The notes under the pieces: generated by a model
Database searches by the model: none
Told to the model about the DNA's origin: nothing
The model's input: only the letters and a program-made list of their open reading frames with translations
From: an uncultured Prevotellaceae bacterium
Lineage (GTDB): Bacteria; Bacteroidota; Bacteroidia; Bacteroidales; Bacteroidaceae
DNA length: 34,183 nucleotides
Direction: 5' to 3'
NCBI GenBank assembly: GCA_947307015.1
Contig: CAMZHV010000031.1
Location: 1 to 34,183, forward strand
Shown: positions 24,142 through 31,240 of the stretch, piece after piece
Layout: each line of letters starts with the position of its first letter
Numbering within the stretch: position 1 is the stretch's first letter
Made by a program: the position numbers and the translations under genes

Positions 24142-25212
24142 ATGAAGTTTACGAAATTTATTCTTGCAGCAGCACTGATGCTTGTTGGCTTCAGCGCAAA
24201 TGCTCAGGAGGTTGAAAGCGAAGAGTTCAACCACCACCTGTTCCTCCAGCTCCAAGGCGGTGCTCAGTACACGCTCGGCGAGGCTGACTTCGGCAAGCTC
24301 ATCTCTCCGAATGCCCAGCTCTCTCTCGGCTACCAGTTCACCCCCGTGTGGGCACTGCGTCTTGCCATCAATGGTTGGCAGAGCAAGGGCGGCTTCGCAA
24401 ATAACAAGACTTACAAGTGGAACTACGTGGCTCCCGGCCTCGACGTGAAGTTCAACCTCGTCAACGCTATTGCCGGATGGAATCCCGATCGCGTCTTCGA
24501 CATGAACATCATCCTCGGTGCAGCTGCAAACATCGCCTTCAACAACGATGAAGCTCCTAAATATGCTAACGTCTGGGAGATGGACAACATCTGGGATGGC
24601 ACACTGTTTAGCCCCGTGGGTCGTGCTGGTCTCGAATTTGATTTCAACGTCAGCCGTCGCGTAACCATCAACCTCGAAGGTGATGTCAACATTCTGGGCG
24701 ACAAGTACAACTCCAAGAAGGCCAACAACCCCGACTGGTACTTCAACGTTCTCGCCGGCCTCAAGATCGCCCTCGGCAACCCCGTGAAGACGATCTACGC
24801 TCCCGAGCCCGTGATCATCGAGGAGCCCGCTCCCAAACCCGAACCCAAGCCTCAGCCCAAACCCGAGCCCAAGCCCGTCGTGAAGAAGGCTCCCGAGATG
24901 CAGACCGAGCTCTTCTATGCTATCCGCGAGACCGTTATCCCCGCTTCCGAGCAGGGCAAGCTCAACAACCTCATCGCTTTCCTGAAGGCTAACCCCGAGA
25001 CAAAGGTTGCTGTCACTGGTTATGCTGACGCTGGCACCGGTAACCCCAAGATCAACATGAAGTATTCTCAGGGTCGTGCTGAGAACGTCGCCAAGGCTCT
25101 CACCGAGGCTGGCATCGACGCCGCTCGCATCACCGTGGATGCTAAGGGTGACACCGTGCAGCCCTACAGCGAGAACGACAAGAACCGCGTCACTATCGCT
25201 ATTGCGAAGTAA
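24142..25212 (+). CDS. OmpA family outer membrane protein
   Basis: The signal peptide MKFTKFILAAALMLVGFSANAQ is followed by a beta-barrel of about 200 residues (alternating strands such as LFLQLQGGAQYTL, LSLGYQFTPVWALRLAING, VTINLEGDVNIL). A Pro-Lys-Glu linker (about residues 225-250, repeated PKPEPKPQ) spans the periplasm-facing hinge. The C-terminal OmpA/MotB domain (about 255-356) carries VAVTGYADAGTGNPKINMKYSQGRAENVAKAL, with the peptidoglycan-binding residues expected in that loop. It has its own promoter and terminator. The role is structural: it ties the outer membrane to the cell wall. Confidence 0.93.
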   Translation: MKFTKFILAAALMLVGFSANAQEVESEEFNHHLFLQLQGGAQYTLGEADFGKLISPNAQLSLGYQFTPVWALRLAINGWQSKGGFANNKTYKWNYVAPGLDVKFNLVNAIAGWNPDRVFDMNIILGAAANIAFNNDEAPKYANVWEMDNIWDGTLFSPVGRAGLEFDFNVSRRVTINLEGDVNILGDKYNSKKANNPDWYFNVLAGLKIALGNPVKTIYAPEPVIIEEPAPKPEPKPQPKPEPKPVVKKAPEMQTELFYAIRETVIPASEQGKLNNLIAFLKANPETKVAVTGYADAGTGNPKINMKYSQGRAENVAKALTEAGIDAARITVDAKGDTVQPYSENDKNRVTIAIAK

Positions 25213-25230
25213 GTATATAGAGAACAAATG

Positions 25231-25258
25231 GAAGGGCCCGCCAGTAGGTGGGGCTTTT
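25231..25258 (+). terminator. Terminator of the ompA-like gene
   Basis: GGGCCCGCC and GGTGGGGC form a stem with the loop AGTA, followed by TTTTCATTT. It begins about 20 bases after the stop codon. Confidence 0.75.
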
Positions 25259-25300
25259 CATTTGCGCTTGCTTTTGGATCTCCAAGCAAATTATTTTAAT

Positions 25301-25381
25301 AGATTGACGATAAGATTGACGGAGATTGACGGAGAACATAAACTGTTTTACCCGTCAATCTCCGTCAATCAAATCGTCAAT
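25301..25381. repeat. Palindromic GATTGACGG element
   Basis: An arm with ATTGACG, then GATTGACGGAGATTGACGG (to 25332), is matched by CCGTCAATCTCCGTCAATC, then CGTCAAT (25352-25381). The loop is about 19 bases. It lies between two related copies of the ompA tail and terminator. Confidence 0.75.
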
Positions 25382-25411
25382 TTCCGAGAATCTATCATGT
25401 AAAGCGCATCT

Positions 25412-25484
25412 CCATCGCTTTTGCGAAGCAAGTATACAGAGTAAAAAGGAAAGCCCCACCAATCGGTGAGGCCTTCCTTTTGCT
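25412..25484. pseudogene. Remnant of an ompA-like 3' end with its terminator (bidirectional, also for gdhA)
   Basis: About 73 bases here are roughly 75% identical to 25194-25266: ATCGCTTTTGCGAAGCAAGT against ATCGCTATTGCGAAGTAAGT, then the terminator stem. It reads like the last codons of a lost ompA paralogue (IAFAK for IAIAK). The stem GCCCCACC/GGTGAGGC (about 25453-25472) with TTCCTTTT beyond ends transcripts from both sides, including gdhA. Confidence 0.6.
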
Positions 25485-25505
25485 TATTTTATTTGATGTA
25501 ATCGC

Positions 25506-26846
25506 TTACACGATTCCCTGAGCCATCATAGCCTTGGCAACCTTCATGAAGCCAGCGACGTTGGCGCCCTTCACGTAATTGACATAGCCGTCGGGCTCTG
25601 TGCCGTACTTGACGCAATTCTCGTGGATGTTCTCCATGATCCAGAGCAGCTTGGCATCGACTTCCTCAGCCGACCAGCTCAGGCGCTCAGAGTTCTGGGA
25701 CATCTCAAGACCGCTGACGCTGACGCCACCGGCATTGCTGGCCTTACCCGGGGAGTAGAGGATCTTAGCCTCCTGGAACACCTTGATGGCACCGGGCGTG
25801 GAAGGCATGTTAGCACCTTCGGCCACAGCGATGCAACCGTTGGCAACAAGAGCCTTAGCCTGCTCCTCGTTGAGCTCGTTCTGCGTAGCGCAGGGCAGTG
25901 CGATGTCGGCCTTCTCGAACCAAGGCTTAGCGCCGTCGCCGACATACTTGGCCGTGGGATACTGCTCCACATACTCGCGGATACGGCCGCGGTAGATGTT
26001 CTTGAGCTCCATGATGTAGTCGAGCTTAGCACGGTCGATGCCGTCGGGATCGTAGATGTAACCGTCTGAGTCAGACATGGTCATCACCTTACCACCCAGC
26101 TGCAGCACCTTCTCGGCAGCATACTGAGCCACGTTGCCGGCACCAGAGATGAGCACCTTCTTACCCTCGATGGTCTCACCCTTGGTCTTCAGCATAGCAC
26201 GGAGGAAGTAAACGGTGCCATAACCGGTAGCCTCGGGACGGATCAGCGAACCGCCAAACTCGATGCCCTTACCAGTCAGCACGCCGCTGAAATCGCGGGT
26301 CAGCTTCTTGTACATGCCGAACATATAACCCACTTCGCGACCGCCGACGCCGATGTCACCGGCAGGCACGTCGATATTGGGACCGATGTGGCGTGTCAGC
26401 TCAAGCATGAAAGCCTGGCAGAAACGCATCACTTCAGCGTTGCTCTTGCCACGGGGGCTGAAATCAGAACCGCCCTTGCCGCCACCCATGGGCAGCGTGG
26501 TCAGCGAGTTCTTGAAGGTCTGCTCGAAAGCCAGGAACTTCAGGATGCCGAGGTTCACGCTCTGGTGGAAACGGATACCGCCTTTGTACGGGCCAATGGC
26601 GTTGTTGTGCTGGATGCGATAGCCCATGTTGGTCTGCACGTTGCCCTTGTCGTCGGTCCACGTGACGCGGAACTGGTACACGCGATCGGGGATGCAGAGG
26701 CGTTCGATGAGGTTCACCTTCTCGAACTCGGGGTGTTTGTTGTACTCTTCTTCGATGGTGCCGAGCACCTCTTCGACTGCCTGATGATACTCAGGCTCTC
26801 CGGGGAAGCGACACTTGAGGTCTTCCAATACTTTTTTTGCGTCCAT
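25506..26846 (-). CDS. gdhA: NADP-type glutamate dehydrogenase
   Basis: Reversible amination of 2-oxoglutarate to glutamate. It is a hexameric-class enzyme of 446 residues. GGIRFHQSVNLGILKFLAFEQTFKNSL and PMGGGKGGSDFSPRGKS hold the substrate lysines. DVPAGDIGVGGREVGYMFG and TGYG follow, and ISGAGNVAQYAAEKVLQLGG is the dinucleotide fold. The start at 26846 is supported by a promoter 50 bases upstream. The gene is monocistronic between its promoter and the terminator shared with the ompA remnant. It would link the glutamate made by PruA with central metabolism, or assimilate ammonia. Confidence 0.96.
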   Translation of the reverse strand: MDAKKVLEDLKCRFPGEPEYHQAVEEVLGTIEEEYNKHPEFEKVNLIERLCIPDRVYQFRVTWTDDKGNVQTNMGYRIQHNNAIGPYKGGIRFHQSVNLGILKFLAFEQTFKNSLTTLPMGGGKGGSDFSPRGKSNAEVMRFCQAFMLELTRHIGPNIDVPAGDIGVGGREVGYMFGMYKKLTRDFSGVLTGKGIEFGGSLIRPEATGYGTVYFLRAMLKTKGETIEGKKVLISGAGNVAQYAAEKVLQLGGKVMTMSDSDGYIYDPDGIDRAKLDYIMELKNIYRGRIREYVEQYPTAKYVGDGAKPWFEKADIALPCATQNELNEEQAKALVANGCIAVAEGANMPSTPGAIKVFQEAKILYSPGKASNAGGVSVSGLEMSQNSERLSWSAEEVDAKLLWIMENIHENCVKYGTEPDGYVNYVKGANVAGFMKVAKAMMAQGIV

Positions 26847-26895
26847 TCTTGAGTTGTTTAGTGGTTGATAAATGAGTTATCTCTGATTGACGGCA

Positions 26896-26929
26896 CAAAG
26901 TTAATCATTTTGTCACAAATAGCACCTTT
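26896..26929 (-). promoter_or_regulatory. gdhA promoter
   Basis: On the minus strand: TTTG (26926-26929), 22 bases, TAACTTTG (26896-26903), 50 bases before the ATG. Confidence 0.7.
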
Positions 26930-27083
26930 TCCACATAAGAAAGTTAGTAAAAAGGCGCAAAATCTTGCGATTCGTCAATTATAAGCCGCTTCTTGCGGAT
27001 GTAAACGCGTTTTTCAAATCATAAAAATAGTAAATCGCAAAGGATAAATCGCAAATCGTGACCCGTAAATCACAAATAATGCG

Positions 27084-27091
27084 TATCTTTG
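27084..27091 (+). promoter_or_regulatory. Promoter -7 box deciding the start of the GHL10 gene
   Basis: TATCTTTG followed by TGG, 24 bases before ATG 27115. Upstream ATGs in the same frame (27058, 27079) precede or overlap the box. No clear TTTG lies at -33. The upstream 200 bases hold AAATCGCAAA-type words and a small CCGC/GCGG hairpin only. Confidence 0.6.
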
Positions 27092-27114
27092 TGGCCGAAT
27101 TGCAAATCCAAGGC

Positions 27115-28947
27115 ATGAAATTTATACCTTATTATATATATATACTCCTTCTGTTGTGCCTGCCGATTAACCTGCAAGCACAGCAGACGGCACCCAAGCG
27201 TGAGATACGCGCCGTGTGGCTCACCACACTCAACGGCCTCGACTGGCCACACACCAAGGCGACCTCAGAGTTCACCCGCCGACAACAGCAGCGCGAGCTG
27301 TGCGAGATTCTCGACCAACTGAAGGCCGTGAATATCAACACCGTACTCCTCCAGACGCGCATCCGTGGCAGCGTGCTCTACCCCTCAGACTTCGAGCCGT
27401 GGGACGTGGCGCTCACGGGCAAATACGGCGCCGATCCGAGCTACGACCCACTGGCCTTCGCCATCGCTGAGGCGCACCGCCGAGGCATGGAGCTGCACGC
27501 CTGGGTGGTGGCCATTCCGTGCTTCAAGCAGGCCGTGGCCAAGCAGATGGGGCGCAAGAGCGTGCTCAAGACGCACCCCGAGCTCTGCGTGGCGCACAAC
27601 GATATGTACTACCTCGACCCGGGGCTGCCCGGCACCGCCGACTACCTCGTGCGTATCTGCCACGAGATCGTCAGCAACTACGACGTCGACGGCCTCCACT
27701 TCGACTACATCCGCTACCCCGAGGGTGCCGCCACGTTCAAGGATGCAGCGTCCTTCAAGCGCTATGGCGGCGGCAAGAGCAAGGCTGCTTGGCGACGCGA
27801 CAACATGACGCACATCGTGCGGCGCATCTACGAGGACACGAAGGCCTTGAAACCGTGGGTGCGCATCAGCAGCTCGCCCGTGGGTAAGTACGCCGACCTC
27901 AGCCGTTTCAGCTCGCGCGGATGGAACGCCCGCGATGCCGTGCACCAGGATGCCGAGGGCTGGCTGCGCGAGGGCATTCACGACATCCTGTTCCCGATGC
28001 TCTATTTCGACGGCGACAACTTCTACCCCTTCGCCGCCGACTGGCAGGAGCAGAAGGCAGGGCGGCAAGTGGCGGCCGGACTGGGCATCTATTTCCTTCA
28101 TGCACAGGAGAAAAACTGGCCGCTCGGCACCATACGCCGACAGCTCCACTACATCCGCCAACAGGGCTTGGAGGGGCAGGCTTATTTCCGCTCGCAGTTC
28201 CTCACGGACAACACCAAGGGCCTCTACAATCTCCTGCGCAACGAATTCTACGCCTTCCCCGCGCTGACCCCGGCCTGCACATGGCTCGACAATATCGCGC
28301 CCATGAAGCCTTCGGGATTCATGGTCAGGATCTTGGACGACCAGACCGAGGAAATCATGTGGACACCCGTAGCCGACAACCTCGGCGGCGGCATCAGGTA
28401 TAATGTCTACGCCTCGCGTCAATGGCCTGTCGATGCGCGTACCGAGAACCTCGTGGCCACGGCGCTCTACGACGCCCGTTTCAGCTACAACCGCATCGCC
28501 ACGCTCGGCTATTATTTCGCCGTCGCAGCCATGGACCGTTGTGGCAATGAGAGCGAAGCCGTGCAGGTGACAGACCAATTGGCGCTCGCTCGCACGTCGC
28601 AGAAGTTGCAACTCGATGCCGACGGCCACGTCATCGGACTCATCGTGCGCCCACAGCCCACAAAAGGCGTGAAACCGCTGGATCCTGAAAAAGTGAAGAA
28701 GGCGAAGAAGACCGCGAAGAAGGAACCGAAGAAGGCTGCAAAGAAGGAGTCGAAACCAAAGCCCGAAAAAGCAGAAAAGCCTAAGCCCGAGAAGCCTGCG
28801 GCAGAAAAAACAGCAGCCGAGAAGCCAGCGGCTGAGAAAACGACAAAGGCGAAGAGCACTTCCACCTCGAAGCCCGCTTCAACCACTACTACCACGAAGA
28901 AGAAAACCAGCAAATGGATTTATAGAGAACCCTTAAAAAAGAAATAG
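27115..28947 (+). CDS. GHL10-type glycoside hydrolase-like protein (YddW/DUF187 family), exported
   Basis: It starts MKFIPYYIYILLLLCLPINLQA, a signal peptide. Residues about 30-330 are a TIM-barrel of the GHL10 (DUF187) type: EIRAVWLTTLNGLDWP, VLLQTRIRGSVLYPS, GMELHAWV, HPELCV, YLDPG, DVDGLHFDYIRYP with two acidic residues in the likely active site, and DILFPMLYF. A fibronectin-like module follows (about 395-490). The last 110 residues are low-complexity Lys/Pro/Glu/Ala (EKPKPEKPAAEKTAAEK) ending basic. Related enzymes act on peptidoglycan or other glycans; the substrate here is unknown. uxuA begins eight bases after the stop, so it probably leads that operon. Confidence 0.88.
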   Translation: MKFIPYYIYILLLLCLPINLQAQQTAPKREIRAVWLTTLNGLDWPHTKATSEFTRRQQQRELCEILDQLKAVNINTVLLQTRIRGSVLYPSDFEPWDVALTGKYGADPSYDPLAFAIAEAHRRGMELHAWVVAIPCFKQAVAKQMGRKSVLKTHPELCVAHNDMYYLDPGLPGTADYLVRICHEIVSNYDVDGLHFDYIRYPEGAATFKDAASFKRYGGGKSKAAWRRDNMTHIVRRIYEDTKALKPWVRISSSPVGKYADLSRFSSRGWNARDAVHQDAEGWLREGIHDILFPMLYFDGDNFYPFAADWQEQKAGRQVAAGLGIYFLHAQEKNWPLGTIRRQLHYIRQQGLEGQAYFRSQFLTDNTKGLYNLLRNEFYAFPALTPACTWLDNIAPMKPSGFMVRILDDQTEEIMWTPVADNLGGGIRYNVYASRQWPVDARTENLVATALYDARFSYNRIATLGYYFAVAAMDRCGNESEAVQVTDQLALARTSQKLQLDADGHVIGLIVRPQPTKGVKPLDPEKVKKAKKTAKKEPKKAAKKESKPKPEKAEKPKPEKPAAEKTAAEKPAAEKTTKAKSTSTSKPASTTTTTKKKTSKWIYREPLKKK

Positions 28948-28954
28948 TAACAAG

Positions 28955-30265
28955 ATGGAAAAGACTTGGAGATGGTTTGGTAAGAAGGACAAGATCACCC
29001 TCGCGATGCTGCGTCAGATCGGCATCGAGGGCATCGTGACGGCGCTGCATGACGTGCCGCTCGGAGAGGTTTGGACACGCGAGGCTATCCGCGACCTGCG
29101 CGAATACATCGAGGCGGCAGGGCTGCGATGGAGTGTCGTCGAGAGCCTGCCTGTGACGGAGACCATCAAATACGGTGGCCCCGACCGCGACCAGCAGATT
29201 GAGGTCTACAAGGAGAGCCTCCGCAACCTCGCGGCCGAGGGCATCTACACGGTTTGCTACAACTTCATGCCCGTGCTCGACTGGGCGCGCACCGACCTCC
29301 TGCACCCCAACCCCGACGGCTCCTCCAACCTCTATTTCTCCTACGCCGAATTTGCCTACTTCGACATCTATATCCTCAAACGTAAAGGCGCACGCGAGGA
29401 ATGGAAAAACATGGCCCCCCTGTCGTCCCCCGAGGGGGACACGGATGCACAGTCCTCTATCAGCAAAACAACAGAAGCCCCCTCGGGGGCCGTAGGGGGG
29501 GCCGCACGCAACATCCTCGCCGAGGTTGACGCTCTGGCCAAGGAAATGACTCCCGAACGCGAGCACGAGCTGGTGGAGAACATCGTCATCAAGACCCAGG
29601 GCTTCGTCAGCGGCAACTTCCGCGAGGACGACGAGGCGCCCTTGGAGCTCTTCCACCAGCTGCTGGCGAAGTACGAAGGCATCGACAAAGACCAGCTGCG
29701 CGCCAACATGAAATACTTCCTCGAGGCCATCATGCCGACGTGCGAGGAGTGCGGTATCAATATGTGCGTCCACCCCGACGACCCACCAATCCCCATCCTC
29801 GGACTGCCCCGCATCGTGCGCACCGCCGAGGACATCCGCTGGTTCCTCAACGCCGTGCCCAACCCGCATAACGGCCTCACTTTCTGCGCCGGTAGCCTCT
29901 CCGCAGGCGCCTACAACGACGTCGTAGCCATGGCGCGCGAGTTCGCCCCCCGCACCCATTTCGTCCACCTCCGCTCCTGCCACATCTTCCCCAACGGCGA
30001 CTTCACCGAAGCCAGTCATTTGGGTGGAAGGGCCGATTTGATAGAGTTGTGTAAGATCTTTGGCCCCCTCCTAACCTCCCCCAAGGGGGAGGGATTGCCC
30101 TTCCGCGTCGACCACGGTCGCACGATGCTGGGCGATGAAACCCGTGGCTACAACGCCGGCTACAGCTTCCTCGGCCGCATGTTCGCCATGGCTCAGATGC
30201 AAGGCGTGTTGGCAACTTTGGAACATGAGGCCCCCCTCCCCGCTCCCCCTCAAGGGGGAGAGTAG
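28955..30265 (+). CDS. uxuA: Mannonate dehydratase
   Basis: Dehydrates D-mannonate to 2-keto-3-deoxygluconate. WRWFGKKDKITLAMLRQIG, GIVTALHDVPLGEVW, VVESLPVTETIKYG, NMCVHPDDPP, FCAGSLSAG, HFVHLRS and PFRVDHGRTML are family motifs, with the metal Cys and His residues present. It has 436 residues against about 390. Three G/C-rich repeats account for the rest: about 30 residues at 153-183 (APLSSPEGD...PSGAVGGA), about 11 at 370-380 (GPLLTSPKGEG), and a C-terminal APLPAPPQGGE. The last of these supplies the stop codon region. Start ATG 28955. The SDR follows after 46 bases. Confidence 0.95.
   Translation: MEKTWRWFGKKDKITLAMLRQIGIEGIVTALHDVPLGEVWTREAIRDLREYIEAAGLRWSVVESLPVTETIKYGGPDRDQQIEVYKESLRNLAAEGIYTVCYNFMPVLDWARTDLLHPNPDGSSNLYFSYAEFAYFDIYILKRKGAREEWKNMAPLSSPEGDTDAQSSISKTTEAPSGAVGGAARNILAEVDALAKEMTPEREHELVENIVIKTQGFVSGNFREDDEAPLELFHQLLAKYEGIDKDQLRANMKYFLEAIMPTCEECGINMCVHPDDPPIPILGLPRIVRTAEDIRWFLNAVPNPHNGLTFCAGSLSAGAYNDVVAMAREFAPRTHFVHLRSCHIFPNGDFTEASHLGGRADLIELCKIFGPLLTSPKGEGLPFRVDHGRTMLGDETRGYNAGYSFLGRMFAMAQMQGVLATLEHEAPLPAPPQGGE
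29413..29503 (+). repeat. Inverted-repeat element in frame in uxuA, GGCCCCCC-ended family
   Basis: Ends GGCCCCCC (29413-29420) and, opposed, GGGGGGGCC (29495-29503), with inner stems TCCCCCGAGGGGGA and GCCCCCTCGGGGGC. It adds 30 residues between the ILKRKGAREEWKNM and ARNILAEVDAL segments. The end sequence is different from the GACCC family but the habit is the same. Confidence 0.82.
30062..30098 (+). repeat. Short GGCCCCCT element in frame in uxuA
   Basis: GGCCCCCTCCTAACCTCCCC followed by the CCC/GGG hairpin CTCCCCCAAGGGGGAG. It adds about 11 residues (GPLLTSPKGEG) just before the conserved LPFRVDHGR metal-site segment. Confidence 0.72.
30229..30262 (+). repeat. Short GGCCCCCC element forming the UxuA C-terminus
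   Basis: GGCCCCCCTCCCCGCTCCCC, then the stem CTCCCCCTCAAGGGGGAG, running to the stop TAG at 30263. It is translated as APLPAPPQGGE beyond the conserved end of the protein. Confidence 0.7.
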
Positions 30266-30311
30266 TCACCTTCAAGAATAGAATTTTTATTTATAAAAAA
30301 AGCATATTTTT

Positions 30312-31187
30312 ATGGAAAAAAACACCAATAGCCAATCACAAACTGCTCCCTCCCTTACAGGGAGGGCGGGGGGTGGGTCTGCTCTCTTTAATATCCAAAA
30401 CCAAGTCGTCGTCATCACAGGCGGCACAGGCGTGCTGGGGCGCGCCATTGCCAAGTACCTCGCCCTCGAAGGAGCCAAGGTCGTGATCCTCGGCCGTAAG
30501 AAAGAAGTGGGCGAGGCCATCGTCGCCGACATCGTCGCGGCTGGCGGCGAAGCTTGCTTCTTGGTAACCAACGTCTTGGATCAAGCCGCCGTGCAGCAAA
30601 ACTGCGACGACATCCTTGCCCGTTATGGTCGCGTCGACGCCCTGCTGAACGCCGCCGGCGGTAATATGCCCGGTGCCACCATCGCCCCTGCCAAGACCTT
30701 CTTCGACCTCGACCCCGCCCAGTTCCAGACCGTCCTCGACCTCAACCTCACGGGCACCGTCATCCCCACGCAGGTCTTCCTGAAACCCATGGTCGCGCAG
30801 GGCAAGGGCGCCATCGTCAACTTCTCGTCCATGGCCGCCTTCCGTCCCATGACGCGCGTCTGCGGTTATGCCGCCGCCAAGGCTGGCATCTCCAACTTCA
30901 CCGCCTATATGGCCACCGAGTGCGCCAAGAAATTCGGTGAGGGCATCCGCGTCAACGCCATCGCCCCCGGCTTCTTCATCACGGAGCAGAACCGCTCGCT
31001 GCTGACCAACCCCGACGGCAGCTTCACCCAGCGCGGACAGGACGTGATCCGTCAGACACCCTTCGGCCGCATGGGCGACCCCGAGGAGCTCTGCGGCACC
31101 ATCCACTACCTCATCTCCGACGCCTCCCGCTTCGTCACCGGCACCGTGGCCGTCGTCGATGGCGGCTTCAATGCCTTCGCAATGTAG
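30312..31187 (+). CDS. SDR oxidoreductase, probable D-mannonate/fructuronate oxidoreductase
   Basis: A classical short-chain dehydrogenase: VVVITGGTGVLGRAIAKYLALEGAKVVILGR (cofactor site), NAAGGNMPGA, SSMAAFRPMTRVCGYAAAKAG (catalytic Ser, Tyr and Lys) and IAPGFFITEQNR. Lying directly after uxuA, it probably reduces fructuronate to mannonate; many Bacteroidetes have such an SDR where enterobacteria have the unrelated UxuB. The assignment rests on context. The N-terminus MEKNTNSQSQTAPSLTGRAGGGS is repeat-encoded. The conserved protein starts near FNIQNQVVVITGG. This N-terminus resembles the repeat-encoded start of the MFS protein (MTKNTLSQTHSTPLPTREG). Confidence 0.85.
   Translation: MEKNTNSQSQTAPSLTGRAGGGSALFNIQNQVVVITGGTGVLGRAIAKYLALEGAKVVILGRKKEVGEAIVADIVAAGGEACFLVTNVLDQAAVQQNCDDILARYGRVDALLNAAGGNMPGATIAPAKTFFDLDPAQFQTVLDLNLTGTVIPTQVFLKPMVAQGKGAIVNFSSMAAFRPMTRVCGYAAAKAGISNFTAYMATECAKKFGEGIRVNAIAPGFFITEQNRSLLTNPDGSFTQRGQDVIRQTPFGRMGDPEELCGTIHYLISDASRFVTGTVAVVDGGFNAFAM
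30343..30380 (+). repeat. Half element forming the SDR N-terminus
   Basis: CTCCCTCCCTTACAGGGAGG followed by GCGGGGGGTGGGTCT (end GGGTCT 30375-30380) is one arm of the GACCC family, coding TAPSLTGRAGGGS. The same peptide variant occurs in the uxaC copy (APSLTGRAGGES). Confidence 0.78.
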
Positions 31188-31189
31188 CC

Positions 31190-31232
31190 CCATCTAAATC
31201 TCCCCGTTAAGGGAGACGTGCTGGTGCAAAGC
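31190..31232 (+). repeat. Partial element between the SDR and the ATP-grasp-like gene
   Basis: CATCTAAATCTCCCCGTTAA then GGGAGACGTGCTGG resembles the inner hairpin of the hypD copies (CATCTTCCCCGTTAGGGGAA, GAAGCTG). It is not translated and could act as a weak intercistronic hairpin. Confidence 0.5.
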
Positions 31233-31240
31233 AAACGCGC

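Noticed and set aside
24130..25227. A 365-codon minus-strand open frame covering the whole ompA-like gene
   Set aside because: Mirrors the exact span of a real gene, with no promoter on that strand; the signal peptide and OmpA domain are on the plus strand.
27385..28629. A 414-codon minus-strand frame opposite the GHL10 gene
   Set aside because: Same antisense pattern, no recognisable motif.
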